The notes under the pieces were generated by a model. The model was given only the letters and a program-made list of their open reading frames with translations. It was not told where the DNA came from and ran no database searches. Shown here one piece after another: positions 16,480 to 24,740 of a stretch of DNA of 64,000 nt. Origin of the DNA: DASRQK01 sp040392005. Its GTDB lineage: Bacteria > Bacteroidota > Bacteroidia > Sphingobacteriales > Sphingobacteriaceae. The translations under genes and the position numbers were made by a program. Numbering within the stretch: position 1 is the first letter of the stretch; the number at the start of each line of letters is the position of its first letter. Where the stretch lies: assembly GCA_040392005.1 (NCBI GenBank), contig JBEBWT010000003.1:59344-123343 (forward strand). The letters run 5' to 3'.

Positions 16480-17037
16480 ATGTCAAGAATTGGAAAAGCA
16501 CCGATCGCCATTCCGGCAGGAGTGACGATCACGGTTTCAGATAAGAATCTGGTGACCGTTAAAGGACCAAAGGGAGAATTGACCCAACAGGTCAATCCGG
16601 ATATCAAAGTTTCACAGGAAGACGGTCAGTTGCTGGTCAGCAGACCTACCGAACAAAAGCATCACAAATCACTGCATGGTTTGTACCGCTCACTGCTCAG
16701 CAACATGGTTGTAGGCGTGACAGAAGGATACAAAACCACCCAGGAACTGGTGGGTGTGGGTTATCGGGCAAGCAGCCAGGGTAGTACCCTTGAGCTTGCA
16801 TTGGGTTTTTCACACCAGGTGGTGATCATCCTTCCCAAAGAGGTGAAAGTAACAACTACTTCCGATAAGGGAAAGAATCCGGTCATCACACTGGAGAGCA
16901 TCGACAAACAATTGATCGGACAGGTCGCTGCGAAAATACGTGAATTGCGTGCTCCGGAGCCTTACAAAGGAAAGGGTATCAAATTCGCAGGTGAACAATT
17001 GAGGAGAAAAGCAGGTAAATCTGCAGCTAAAAAATAA
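16480..17037 (+). CDS. rplF: 50S ribosomal protein L6
   Basis: 185 residues from the ATG at 16480 (MSRIGKAPIAIPAG, the usual L6 beginning). Both halves of the duplicated L6 fold are present and the C-terminal EPYKGKGIKFAGEQLRRKAGK is intact. The upstream in-frame ATG at 16435 would add 15 residues that read from the rpsH 3' end. Confidence 0.97.
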   Translation: MSRIGKAPIAIPAGVTITVSDKNLVTVKGPKGELTQQVNPDIKVSQEDGQLLVSRPTEQKHHKSLHGLYRSLLSNMVVGVTEGYKTTQELVGVGYRASSQGSTLELALGFSHQVVIILPKEVKVTTTSDKGKNPVITLESIDKQLIGQVAAKIRELRAPEPYKGKGIKFAGEQLRRKAGKSAAKK

Positions 17038-17042
17038 TAGTC

Positions 17043-17396
17043 ATGTCAGGAAATAAATTATCCCGTAGGGAACGCATAAAAAAGGGTATCAGAAAGCACC
17101 TCAAAGGTTCTGCTGAACGCCCACGTTTGTCCGTTTATCGGAGCAATAAGGGTATCTATGCCCAGGTAATTGATGATGTCAAAGGCATCACCTTGGTTTC
17201 GACTTCTTCCCTGTCAAGTGATTTTTCAGCTTCAGGTAATAAGATCGAGCAATCAAGAGCCGTTGGAAAAGCCCTGGCTGAAAAAGCCCTGGCTGCCGGT
17301 GTCACCAAAGTAGTTTTTGATCGGAACGGGTACTTGTACCACGGACGTGTAAAGTCCCTGGCCGAAGGTGCGCGTGAGGGTGGTTTGGACTTTTAA
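17043..17396 (+). CDS. rplR: 50S ribosomal protein L18
   Basis: 117 residues. RPRLSVYRSNKGIYAQVIDD, then VVFDRNGYLYHGRVKSLAEGAREGGL at the C-terminus, diagnostic of L18. Binds 5S rRNA with L5. Five nucleotides after rplF. Confidence 0.98.
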   Translation: MSGNKLSRRERIKKGIRKHLKGSAERPRLSVYRSNKGIYAQVIDDVKGITLVSTSSLSSDFSASGNKIEQSRAVGKALAEKALAAGVTKVVFDRNGYLYHGRVKSLAEGAREGGLDF

Positions 17397-17408
17397 TCAC
17401 AATTGAAC

Positions 17409-17927
17409 ATGTCATTAAGTAATATAAAAAGAGTAAAATCAAGCGAGATCGAACTGAAAGACCGCTTGGTGAGCATCCAACGGGTTGCAAAAGTAACCAA
17501 AGGTGGACGTACATTCAGTTTCTCTGCGATCGTGGTCGTTGGTGATGAAAACGGTGTGGTAGGATACGGACTTGGAAAAGCAAAAGAGGTGACTGAAGCG
17601 ATTACCAAAGGGATCGACGACGCAAAGAAAAACCTGATTAAAGTGCCGATCATCAAAGGAACGGTTCCACACGAGCAGCTCGGTAAATATTCCGGCGGCA
17701 ATGTGCTGATCAAACCAGCCGTACACGGTACCGGAGTATTGGCAGGTGGTGCGATGCGTGCCGTTTTGGAAAGTGCCGGAGTGACCGACGTATTGGCCAA
17801 ATCTCTGGGATCTTCCAATCCGCACAACGTGGTCAAGGCTACGATCGATGCATTGTTGAAAATGCGTGATGCTTACACAGTTGCCCAACACAGGGGCGTG
17901 GACTTAAACAAGGTTTTTAACGGATAA
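17409..17927 (+). CDS. rpsE: 30S ribosomal protein S5
   Basis: 172 residues from the ATG at 17409; a TTG two codons upstream is in frame but unneeded. Conserved VVVGDENGVVGYGLGKAKEV and VLAGGAMRAVLESAGV segments are present. S5 contributes to decoding accuracy and mRNA unwinding. Confidence 0.97.
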   Translation: MSLSNIKRVKSSEIELKDRLVSIQRVAKVTKGGRTFSFSAIVVVGDENGVVGYGLGKAKEVTEAITKGIDDAKKNLIKVPIIKGTVPHEQLGKYSGGNVLIKPAVHGTGVLAGGAMRAVLESAGVTDVLAKSLGSSNPHNVVKATIDALLKMRDAYTVAQHRGVDLNKVFNG

Positions 17928-17932
17928 AGATC

Positions 17933-18112
17933 ATGGCAAAAATCAAAATTACACAGATCAAGAGTATCATCGACCGCAGCGAGAAGCAAAAGCGGACGAT
18001 GGAAGCTCTGGGATTGAGGAAGATCAACCAGACGGTTGAAGTGGAAGCCACTCCTGCGATCATCGGGATGGTGCGGAAAGTAAATCATTTGGTCGTAGTA
18101 CAAGAGAGTTGA
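17933..18112 (+). CDS. rpmD: 50S ribosomal protein L30
   Basis: A 59-residue gene read directly from the sequence, 5 nt after rpsE. The product begins MAKIKITQIKSIIDRSEKQK and continues with the L30 signature LGLRKINQTVEVEATPAIIG and a final VNHLVVVQES. Normal size for L30. Confidence 0.96.
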   Translation: MAKIKITQIKSIIDRSEKQKRTMEALGLRKINQTVEVEATPAIIGMVRKVNHLVVVQES

Positions 18113-18118
18113 TAATCT

Positions 18119-18194
18119 TTGCCGGAGGTGGTTTCCCCTTCCGGCAATGACACGTTTAATCGCTATGTCTGTTTAGTGAAAGCGAAGGCATAGC
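18119..18194 (+). promoter_or_regulatory. two hairpins between rpmD and rplO
   Basis: TTGCCGGA (18119-18126) pairs perfectly with TCCGGCAA (18140-18147). A weaker GCTATG (18162-18167) can pair with CATAGC (18189-18194). No T-run follows, so they are more likely processing or regulatory structures than terminators. Confidence 0.45.
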
Positions 18195-18210
18195 AAAATA
18201 TTGCAAAAAG

Positions 18211-18657
18211 ATGAACTTAAGTAATCTAAAACCTGCTGCAGGATCAGTAAAAACAAGAAAACGTATAGGACGTGGTACCGGATCCGGACGTGGAGGTACA
18301 TCCACGCGTGGACATAAGGGAGCGGGTTCCCGTTCAGGCCACAGTACCAAGATCGGATTTGAAGGAGGGCAGATGCCATTGCAGCGCCGTGTTCCCAAAT
18401 TCGGATTCAAAAATATCAACCGTGTAGAGTATGTAGGTGTAAACCTGGATGTTTTGCAGGGTCTGGTAGAAAAGCACAATCTTCAGGCGATTGATTTTGA
18501 TACTTTCAGAACCTATGGACTGGCTTCCAAAAATGACTTGGTCAAAGTACTTGGAAGAGGCGAGATTTCCGCTAAGGTAGAAGTTAAAGCACATGCATTT
18601 TCAGTTTCGGCCCAGAAAGCGATCGAAGCTGCCGGAGGATCGATTGAAAAAATTTAA
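18211..18657 (+). CDS. rplO: 50S ribosomal protein L15
   Basis: 148 residues: MNLSNLKPAAGSVKTRKRIG, then the glycine-rich GRGTGSGRGGTSTRGHKGAGSRSG region (by its ends, about 20-43) and EGGQMPLQRRVPKFGF. Three nucleotides before secY, as usual. Confidence 0.98.
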   Translation: MNLSNLKPAAGSVKTRKRIGRGTGSGRGGTSTRGHKGAGSRSGHSTKIGFEGGQMPLQRRVPKFGFKNINRVEYVGVNLDVLQGLVEKHNLQAIDFDTFRTYGLASKNDLVKVLGRGEISAKVEVKAHAFSVSAQKAIEAAGGSIEKI

Positions 18658-18660
18658 TCC

Positions 18661-20001
18661 ATGAAGAAGCTAATCACCACCCTAAAGAATATCTGGAAGA
18701 TCGACGATCTGAGAACGCGTATCCTCAATACGCTTCTCTTTCTGCTGATCTACCGGGTAGGATGTTATATTGTACTGCCAGGGGTCAATCCCCAGGCGCT
18801 CCAGCACGAAACCCAGGAAGGTTTGCTGGGTTTGTTGGATATGTTTGCAGGGGGATCATTTTCCAGATCTGCAATTTTTGCATTGGGCGTCATGCCCTAC
18901 ATCTCTGCCTCGATCGTAGTGCAGTTATTGGGGATTGCTGTTCCTTACTTCCAGAAGTTGCAGAAAGAGGGTGAGAGTGGCCGCAAGAAGATGACGCAGA
19001 TTACGCGTTACCTGACACTGGCCATTACGCTGGTCCAATCGGTTGCCTACGTACGCACACAGATTGATGACGGAGCAAAAATGATCCAGGATCCGCTGTT
19101 CACCATTATGTCCGCTTTTGTATTGACAGCAGGTACCCTGTTTGTCATGTGGCTGGGTGAGAAAATTACCGATAAAGGTATCGGGAACGGTATCTCTCTG
19201 ATCATCATGGTGGGGATTATTGCCCAGTTGCCAAGTGGTCTGACCGCAGAATGGTTCTCGCGTATGAGTACCGGTGGCGGTGGTCCGATCCCCTTGCTGC
19301 TTGAATTCCTGGCACTGTTCTTTGTGGTTGTATTTACCATTCTGATCGTACAGGGCGTGCGCAAAATCCCCGTACAATATGCAAAAAGGATTGTGGGCAA
19401 CAAGCAATACGGTGGCGTACGTCAGTATATCCCATTGAAGGTCAATGCTGCCGGTGTAATGCCGATCATCTTTGCACAGGCGATCATGTTTGTGCCGATG
19501 ACACTCGGCCAGTTTTTCCCGGCTCTGCAATCCAACTTTCTGACGGAACTGAGCAATTACACATCGTTCACTTATAATATTGTGTTTTCAATCCTGATCA
19601 TTGCTTTTACATTCTTCTATACTGCGATCATGGTCAACCCACAGCAGATGTCAGAAGATATGAAAAAGAACGGGGGTTTTATCCCTGGTATCAAACCCGG
19701 TCAGGCTACCAATCTGTATATTGACGGTGTCATTTCAAAAATCACGTTTCCCGGATCGATTTTCCTGGCGATCGTGGCTATTATGCCCGCCATTGCCGGA
19801 CTGTTCGGAGTGAATAATCAGTTTGCACACTTCTATGGCGGTACTTCACTGCTGATCCTGGTTGGTGTTGTGCTGGATACACTCCAGCAGATTGAGAGCC
19901 ATTTGCTGATGAGGCATTATGATGGCCTGATGAAAACCGGACGTCTGAAAGGAAGAAACCCAATGGATACGGGTGCTGCAACCGGTCAATCGGTTATCTG
20001 A
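18661..20001 (+). CDS. secY: protein translocase subunit SecY
   Basis: 446 residues, the central pore of the Sec translocon, with about ten hydrophobic helices. Signature stretches: GLLDMFAGGSFSRSAIFALG near TM2 and the plug, GIGNGISLIIMVGI (about 178-191) and the C-terminal cytoplasmic loop ending near KGRNPMDT. SecE and SecG are not in the window; Ffh, which delivers substrates, is at 42.2 kb. Confidence 0.98.
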   Translation: MKKLITTLKNIWKIDDLRTRILNTLLFLLIYRVGCYIVLPGVNPQALQHETQEGLLGLLDMFAGGSFSRSAIFALGVMPYISASIVVQLLGIAVPYFQKLQKEGESGRKKMTQITRYLTLAITLVQSVAYVRTQIDDGAKMIQDPLFTIMSAFVLTAGTLFVMWLGEKITDKGIGNGISLIIMVGIIAQLPSGLTAEWFSRMSTGGGGPIPLLLEFLALFFVVVFTILIVQGVRKIPVQYAKRIVGNKQYGGVRQYIPLKVNAAGVMPIIFAQAIMFVPMTLGQFFPALQSNFLTELSNYTSFTYNIVFSILIIAFTFFYTAIMVNPQQMSEDMKKNGGFIPGIKPGQATNLYIDGVISKITFPGSIFLAIVAIMPAIAGLFGVNNQFAHFYGGTSLLILVGVVLDTLQQIESHLLMRHYDGLMKTGRLKGRNPMDTGAATGQSVI

Positions 20002-20012
20002 TCTGTTGCCCG

Positions 20013-20798
20013 ATGTCAAAAGTGAATTACAAATCCGAAGAGGATATTCAGCAGTTGCGAATTGCTGCTGATATCCTTTCCCGATTGCTGGGAGAGATCG
20101 CAGCATTGATCAAGCCCGGTATTACCACCCTGTCCCTGGATAAGTTTGCTTATGAGTACATTCAGGATCATGGTGGTAAGCCCGCTTTTCTGGGATATCA
20201 CGATTTTCCATTTTCACTTTGCATCTCTGTCAATGACCAGATCGTGCATGGTTTCCCCAGCGAATACGTGATCAAAGAAGGGGACATTGTTTCCGTCGAT
20301 GGTGGGGTGACCTATAATGGATACATTTCAGATTCTGCCTATACCTTTCCGATCGGCGATATTGCCCCGGAAGTCAGGCAGTTGCTGGACGTCACCATGA
20401 AATCCCTGCATCTGGGTACTGAGCAGGCAGTGGCCGGCAAAAGGGTCGGGGATATTTCAAGTGCTGTACAGGACTATGTCAATCAGTTTGGTTATGGCAT
20501 TGTCCGCGAACTGGTCGGACACGGTGTCGGATTCCAGTTGCATGAAAAACCCGATGTGCCCAATTACGGGAAAAAGGGTGCAGGAATCAAACTGGAGGAA
20601 GGATTGGTGATCTGCATCGAGCCAATGATCAATATGGGAAGGGCCGGTGTCAAATTCTGGGATGATGGCTGGACCGTCAGCACAGTGGACGGCAAACCTT
20701 CGGCACATTATGAGCATATGGTGGTGGTCAGGAAGGGTCAGCCGGAAGTTTTGACCACTTTCCAGCACATTGAAAATGTTTTGGTTAAAAAGAGTTGA
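20013..20798 (+). CDS. map: methionine aminopeptidase, type I
   Basis: 261 residues. Removes the initiator Met from new proteins. The five metal ligands can be placed: Asp in SVDGGVTYNG, Asp in YISDSAYTF, His in VGHGVGFQLHEKP, Glu in CIEPMINMG and Glu in HYEHMVVV. It sits between secY and infA, the usual position in Bacteroidota and Firmicutes. A promoter for the next genes overlaps its 3' end. Confidence 0.97.
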   Translation: MSKVNYKSEEDIQQLRIAADILSRLLGEIAALIKPGITTLSLDKFAYEYIQDHGGKPAFLGYHDFPFSLCISVNDQIVHGFPSEYVIKEGDIVSVDGGVTYNGYISDSAYTFPIGDIAPEVRQLLDVTMKSLHLGTEQAVAGKRVGDISSAVQDYVNQFGYGIVRELVGHGVGFQLHEKPDVPNYGKKGAGIKLEEGLVICIEPMINMGRAGVKFWDDGWTVSTVDGKPSAHYEHMVVVRKGQPEVLTTFQHIENVLVKKS

Positions 20799-20825
20799 AA
20801 AGAAATATTTTTTTTCATATCTTTG
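20795..20825 (+). promoter_or_regulatory. internal promoter before infA
   Basis: TTG (20795-20797), a 20-nt spacer and TATCTTTG (20818-20825) match the Bacteroidota consensus. It would give infA through rplQ a second transcription start about 45 nt before infA. Confidence 0.7.
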
Positions 20826-20873
20826 CATCCCTGTTTGTTGCAGGTTGTATGTATATAATAATCAAGACTGTAT

Positions 20874-21092
20874 ATGGCTAAGCAGGCCTCGATAGAATTA
20901 GACGGAGTCATCAAAGAAGCACTTTCCAATGCGATGTTTCGTGTAGAGTTGGAAAATGGACATGAAATTATAGCGCATATCTCCGGTAAAATGAGAATGC
21001 ACTACATTAAAATTCTTCCCGGTGACCGGGTCAAACTGGAGATGTCTCCCTATGACCTGTCAAAAGGAAGGATCACATATAGGTATAAATAA
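20874..21092 (+). CDS. infA: translation initiation factor IF-1
   Basis: 72 residues, a complete S1-like OB fold: MAKQASIELDGVIKEALSNA, the HISGKMRMHYIKILPGDRV core and a closing KGRITYRYK. Binds the 30S A site during initiation. Preceded by its own promoter. Confidence 0.98.
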   Translation: MAKQASIELDGVIKEALSNAMFRVELENGHEIIAHISGKMRMHYIKILPGDRVKLEMSPYDLSKGRITYRYK

Positions 21093-21133
21093 AATTCCGG
21101 GGCTGGATCCCAGGTTGTTTAAGTAATAAGAAC

Positions 21134-21250
21134 ATGAAAGTTAGAGCATCCATTAAGAAGCGCAGTGCGGATTGCAAAATTATCCGTCGTAAAGGAAAGG
21201 TATTTGTAATCAACAAAAAGAACCCCAAGTTCAAACAACGTCAGGGTTAA
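21134..21250 (+). CDS. rpmJ: 50S ribosomal protein L36
   Basis: A 38-residue gene read directly from the sequence. It begins MKVRASIKKRSADCKIIRRK and ends NKKNPKFKQRQG. Only Cys14 of the zinc-ribbon positions remains, so this is the zinc-independent form of L36. Lies between infA and rpsM as expected. Confidence 0.95.
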   Translation: MKVRASIKKRSADCKIIRRKGKVFVINKKNPKFKQRQG

Positions 21251-21279
21251 TTCAATTATTGTAATCGCTTAATAAGTAT

Positions 21280-21657
21280 ATGGCAAGGATCGCAGGTATA
21301 GATTTACCAAAAAACAAAAGAGGAGTAATTGGCCTTACCTACATTTTCGGTATCGGTCGTTCTACCGCACAAAATATCCTGGATAAAGCAGGGATCGAAT
21401 ACGATGTAAAAGTACAGGACTGGAATGACGAGCAATTGACAGCCATCCGTACGATCATCAATGATGAGATCAAGGTCGAAGGATCACTCCGGTCAGAAAT
21501 CCAGTTGAATATCAAACGCCTGATGGATATCGGATGCTACCGTGGACTTCGTCACCGTAAACACCTTCCGGTGCGTGGTCAGCGTACCAAGAACAACTCC
21601 CGTACCCGTAAAGGTAAACGGAAGACTGTTGCAAACAAGAAAAAAGCTACTAAATAA
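21280..21657 (+). CDS. rpsM: 30S ribosomal protein S13
   Basis: 125 residues: MARIAGIDLPKNKRGVIGLT opening, the helix-two-turn-helix region near TYIFGIGRSTAQNIL, and the C-terminal RGLRHRKHLPVRGQRTKNNSR (by its ends, about 88-108). Contacts the 50S subunit and P-site tRNA. Confidence 0.98.
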   Translation: MARIAGIDLPKNKRGVIGLTYIFGIGRSTAQNILDKAGIEYDVKVQDWNDEQLTAIRTIINDEIKVEGSLRSEIQLNIKRLMDIGCYRGLRHRKHLPVRGQRTKNNSRTRKGKRKTVANKKKATK

Positions 21658-21673
21658 TAATTGATTTTAAGAA

Positions 21674-22063
21674 ATGGCTAAAAGTAAGAAAGCAACCAAG
21701 AAGAGGATTGTAGTCATTGAGCCCGTTGGTCAGGCGCACATCAATGCAACCTTCAATAATATCATTGTCACCCTCACCAACAATCAGGGACAGACTATCT
21801 CCTGGTCCAGTGCCGGAAAGATGGGATTCAAGGGTTCCAAAAAGAACACTCCCTATGCTGCTTCACAGGCAGCAGCAGATTGTGGCAAGGTAGCGCATGA
21901 CCTGGGTTTGCGCAAAGTTGAAGTGTTTGTCAAAGGCCCCGGATCCGGACGCGAGTCGGCTATCCGTACCCTGCAGAATGCGGGTATTGAAGTGACCACC
22001 ATCCGTGACATCACTCCACTTCCGCACAATGGTTGCCGTCCTCCAAAACGCAGACGCGTTTAA
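21674..22063 (+). CDS. rpsK: 30S ribosomal protein S11
   Basis: 129 residues: HINATFNNIIVTLTNNQGQ, GFKGSKKNTPYAAS and the C-terminal DITPLPHNGCRPPKRRRV are diagnostic. Its stop codon begins the 11-mer TAATCAGGAGG, the same sequence found at the rpsH stop before rplF, but here the next start is 80 nt away. Confidence 0.98.
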   Translation: MAKSKKATKKRIVVIEPVGQAHINATFNNIIVTLTNNQGQTISWSSAGKMGFKGSKKNTPYAASQAAADCGKVAHDLGLRKVEVFVKGPGSGRESAIRTLQNAGIEVTTIRDITPLPHNGCRPPKRRRV

Positions 22064-22151
22064 TCAGGAGGTCCCAAAAGAGTAAATTAACAATTTTTTT
22101 AAAGCTAAGATTCTTCAGCAAAGGCTGAATGATACTTTAAAACAACATATT

Positions 22152-22760
22152 ATGGCAAGATATACCGGACCCAAGTCCAAAATCGCCCGGAAATTCAGGG
22201 AGCCCATCTTCGGCCCCGATAAGGCATTAGAAAGAAAAAATTATCCTCCGGGACAACACGGAGCATCCAAAAGGCGCGGCAAGCAATCTGAATATGCCGT
22301 TCAGTTGCTGGAAAAACAAAAAGCTAAATACACTTACGGGGTATTGGAGCGTCAGTTTGCCAACCTGTTTGACAAAGCTTCCTCAAAGCAGGGGATTACA
22401 GGTGAGATCTTCCTGAAATTGCTGGAAGCCCGTCTGGACAATACCGTTTACCGTCTGGGCATTGCCCCAACCCGTTCCGCTGCCCGTCAGTTGGTTGGCC
22501 ACAAGCATATCACCGTCAATGGTGAAGTGGTCAATATCGCTTCTTACAGCCTGCGTCCGGGTGATGTTGTTGCTGTCCGTGAAAGATCCAAATCACTGGA
22601 AGTAGTGGTCAATTCGGTTGCCGGAAAGAAGATCAACAAATTCAGTTGGCTGGAGTGGGATGGCAATGCGTTGTCCGGCAAGTTTCTGAATTATCCGGAG
22701 CGTACGGAGATTCCTGAAAACATCAAGGAAAACTTAATTGTTGAGTTGTACTCTAAGTAA
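22152..22760 (+). CDS. rpsD: 30S ribosomal protein S4
   Basis: 202 residues, zinc-independent form. The S4 RNA-binding domain is at about 94-150 (RLDNTVYRLGIAPTRSAARQ, then VNIASYSLRPGD). In E. coli S4 represses the alpha operon through an mRNA structure; the hairpin right after this gene (22766-22802), ahead of rpoA, is a candidate site for comparable control. Confidence 0.98.
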   Translation: MARYTGPKSKIARKFREPIFGPDKALERKNYPPGQHGASKRRGKQSEYAVQLLEKQKAKYTYGVLERQFANLFDKASSKQGITGEIFLKLLEARLDNTVYRLGIAPTRSAARQLVGHKHITVNGEVVNIASYSLRPGDVVAVRERSKSLEVVVNSVAGKKINKFSWLEWDGNALSGKFLNYPERTEIPENIKENLIVELYSK

Positions 22761-22765
22761 TCTGT

Positions 22766-22802
22766 TTTTGCCGCATTTACCACTATTGGTATGGCGGCAA
22801 AA
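22766..22802 (+). promoter_or_regulatory. two-tier hairpin between rpsD and rpoA
   Basis: TTTTGCCGC (22766-22774) pairs perfectly with GCGGCAAAA (22794-22802), and inside it TACC (22778-22781) pairs with GGTA (22788-22791). A short T-run (ATTTTTT) follows at once, so it may act as a partial terminator or attenuator that lowers rpoA and rplQ relative to ribosomal proteins. Confidence 0.55.
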
Positions 22803-22833
22803 CAATTTTTTAAACAATTTTAATACAAAATAA

Positions 22834-23826
22834 ATGGCAATTTTAGCATTTCAAAGACCTGATAAAGTTATCATGCAAAAATCCACGGATTTTGACGGTA
22901 CTTTTGAATTTCGTCCGTTGGAGCCTGGTTTTGGTGTGACCATTGGTAATGCTTTGCGCCGTATTTTATTATCCTCATTGGAAGGATATGCAATTACGTC
23001 GGTTCGTTTCTCTGGTGTATCCCATGAGTTCTCCACGATCCAGGGAGTTGTAGAAGATGTTACCGAGATCATTCTGAATCTCAAACAGGTACGTTTCAAG
23101 AAAACCGGTGATTTGGGGGATAGCGAAAAAGTGTTTATTGTCATTAACGGACAGGACCAGTTCGCTGCGGGTGATATCACCAGATTCTCCAGCAATTTTA
23201 CCGTACTGAATCCGGAACTGGTGATCTGCAATATGGAAAGCAGCGTGACCCTGGAGGTCGAGCTGAATATTGCGAAAGGCCGGGGATATATCAATGCCGA
23301 AGAAAATAAAATGGCAGATGGTCCGGTTGGACAGATCGCTATTGACTCTATTTTCACGCCTATCAAAAACGTGAAATACAGTGTTGAGAACTACCGCGTA
23401 GAACAAAAGACGGATTACGAGAAATTGGTGGTGGATATTTCCACAGACGGCTCCATTCATCCCGAAGAGGCCCTGAAAGAAGCTGCCAAGATCCTGATCC
23501 AGCACTTTATGCTGTTCTCCGATGAGAATATCCTGCTGGAATCCCAGGCAAAAGAAGAAACCAAGGTGGTGGATGAAGAGATCCTGCACATGCGCAAGAT
23601 CCTGAAGACCGAATTGGTGGATCTTGACCTGTCCGTACGTGCTCTGAACTGCCTGAAAGCAGCCGACATCCGTACACTGGCCGAGCTGGTGACCTACGAT
23701 GTAGCTGACATGCTTAAATTCCGCAATTTCGGTAAGAAATCACTGAGCGAAATTCAGGAACTGGTCAAAGCCAAAGGCCTTTCCTTCGGCATGAACCTGA
23801 GCAAATTTAAACTGGACGAAGAATAA
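22834..23826 (+). CDS. rpoA: RNA polymerase subunit alpha
   Basis: 330 residues. The N-terminal dimerisation domain has FEFRPLEPGFGVTIGNALRRILLSSLEG (by its ends, about 25-52). The C-terminal domain, about 250-320, has the helix-hairpin-helix ADIRTLAELVTYDVADMLKFRNFGKKSLSEI that binds UP elements and activators. Its partner subunit omega is encoded at 54.1 kb. Confidence 0.98.
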   Translation: MAILAFQRPDKVIMQKSTDFDGTFEFRPLEPGFGVTIGNALRRILLSSLEGYAITSVRFSGVSHEFSTIQGVVEDVTEIILNLKQVRFKKTGDLGDSEKVFIVINGQDQFAAGDITRFSSNFTVLNPELVICNMESSVTLEVELNIAKGRGYINAEENKMADGPVGQIAIDSIFTPIKNVKYSVENYRVEQKTDYEKLVVDISTDGSIHPEEALKEAAKILIQHFMLFSDENILLESQAKEETKVVDEEILHMRKILKTELVDLDLSVRALNCLKAADIRTLAELVTYDVADMLKFRNFGKKSLSEIQELVKAKGLSFGMNLSKFKLDEE

Positions 23827-23874
23827 TTAGTATTAAGTGAGTGCTGCTTTAGGTAGCGCATATTAGCGACCTGT

Positions 23875-23912
23875 TGCATAATTCCTCTCGTCGCAGACGG
23901 GAACGGTATGCA
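23875..23912 (+). promoter_or_regulatory. hairpin just before rplQ
   Basis: Outer arms TGCATA (23875-23880) and TATGCA (23907-23912) enclose a 7-bp stem TCTCGTC (23886-23892) / GACGGGA (23896-23902, one G-T pair) with a 3-nt loop. It ends 14 nt before the rplQ ATG and could mask its ribosome-binding region. Confidence 0.45.
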
Positions 23913-23926
23913 CAAATTAAACAAAC

Positions 23927-24589
23927 ATGAGACACGGAAAAAAAATCAACCATTTGGGAAGAACAGACAGCCATCGTAAAGCGATGCTGGCAAATATGGC
24001 TTCCTCATTGATCAAGCACAAACGGATTACGACCACCCTTGCAAAGGCCAAAGCCCTGCGCAAGTATGCTGAACCACTGATCACTAAATCCAAAAATGAT
24101 ACAACCCACTCCCGCAGGAGCGTGTTCAGTTATTTGAAGGACAAAGATGCGGTGACCATTCTGTTCAGAGAGGTTTCAGATAAGGTAGCCAATCGTCCGG
24201 GCGGTTACACCCGCATTATCAAATTGGAAAACCGGGCCGGTGACAATGCCGAAATGGCCATCATCGAATTGGTGGACTACAACGAAGTTTATACGAAGGG
24301 TGGAGATGCCAAGGTAGAGAAAAAATCAACCCGTCGTCGTGGTGGTTCCGGTAAGAAAGCGGCTGCAGCTCCTGCTGAAGTTGTTGAGACACCGGAAGCT
24401 GAAGTAGCGGAGGCTGTTGAAGTAGCGGATGCAGCGACTGAAGAAGTGATCGAAGCTGTTGATGCAACAGAAGCCGAGGCTGCCGAAGTTGTAGCTGAAG
24501 CAGAGGAAGTAGTTGCAGAAGCAACAGAAGAAGCTCCTGCCGCTGACGAGGCCGATCAGGCTGAAGAAGGCACTGAAAAAGACGCCTAA
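23927..24589 (+). CDS. rplQ: 50S ribosomal protein L17 with long acidic tail
   Basis: 220 residues, of which about 1-124 are the L17 core (MRHGKKINHLGRTDSHRKAM; LITKSKND). A basic patch (KKSTRRRGGSGKK, about 132-144) is followed by about 70 residues almost entirely Ala, Glu, Val and Asp (150-220) with a loose EAVEVADA-like periodicity. Bacterial L17 is normally 115-130 residues. Extended L17 forms are known from Bacteroidota; the function of the tail is unknown. Last gene of the operon, followed by a terminator. Confidence 0.97.
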   Translation: MRHGKKINHLGRTDSHRKAMLANMASSLIKHKRITTTLAKAKALRKYAEPLITKSKNDTTHSRRSVFSYLKDKDAVTILFREVSDKVANRPGGYTRIIKLENRAGDNAEMAIIELVDYNEVYTKGGDAKVEKKSTRRRGGSGKKAAAAPAEVVETPEAEVAEAVEVADAATEEVIEAVDATEAEAAEVVAEAEEVVAEATEEAPAADEADQAEEGTEKDA

Positions 24590-24653
24590 TTCGCGGGTTG
24601 GGCCGGATGGCACTGAGGTGCCTTTGAGCACAGACAATATAGCATTAAAAGAA

Positions 24654-24683
24654 AAGCCTGGAAGAAGTTCCGGGCTTATTTTT
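24654..24683 (+). terminator. rho-independent terminator after rplQ
   Basis: AAGCCTGGAA (24654-24663) pairs with TTCCGGGCTT (24668-24677, one G-T pair) around a 4-nt loop, then ATTTTT. It ends the ribosomal operon before the convergent mvaB. Confidence 0.8.
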
Positions 24684-24740
24684 GTACTGGGGGTTTGATA
24701 TTCACGGAAAAGAACAACAGTCAGTTTCCGCATCCGGAAA

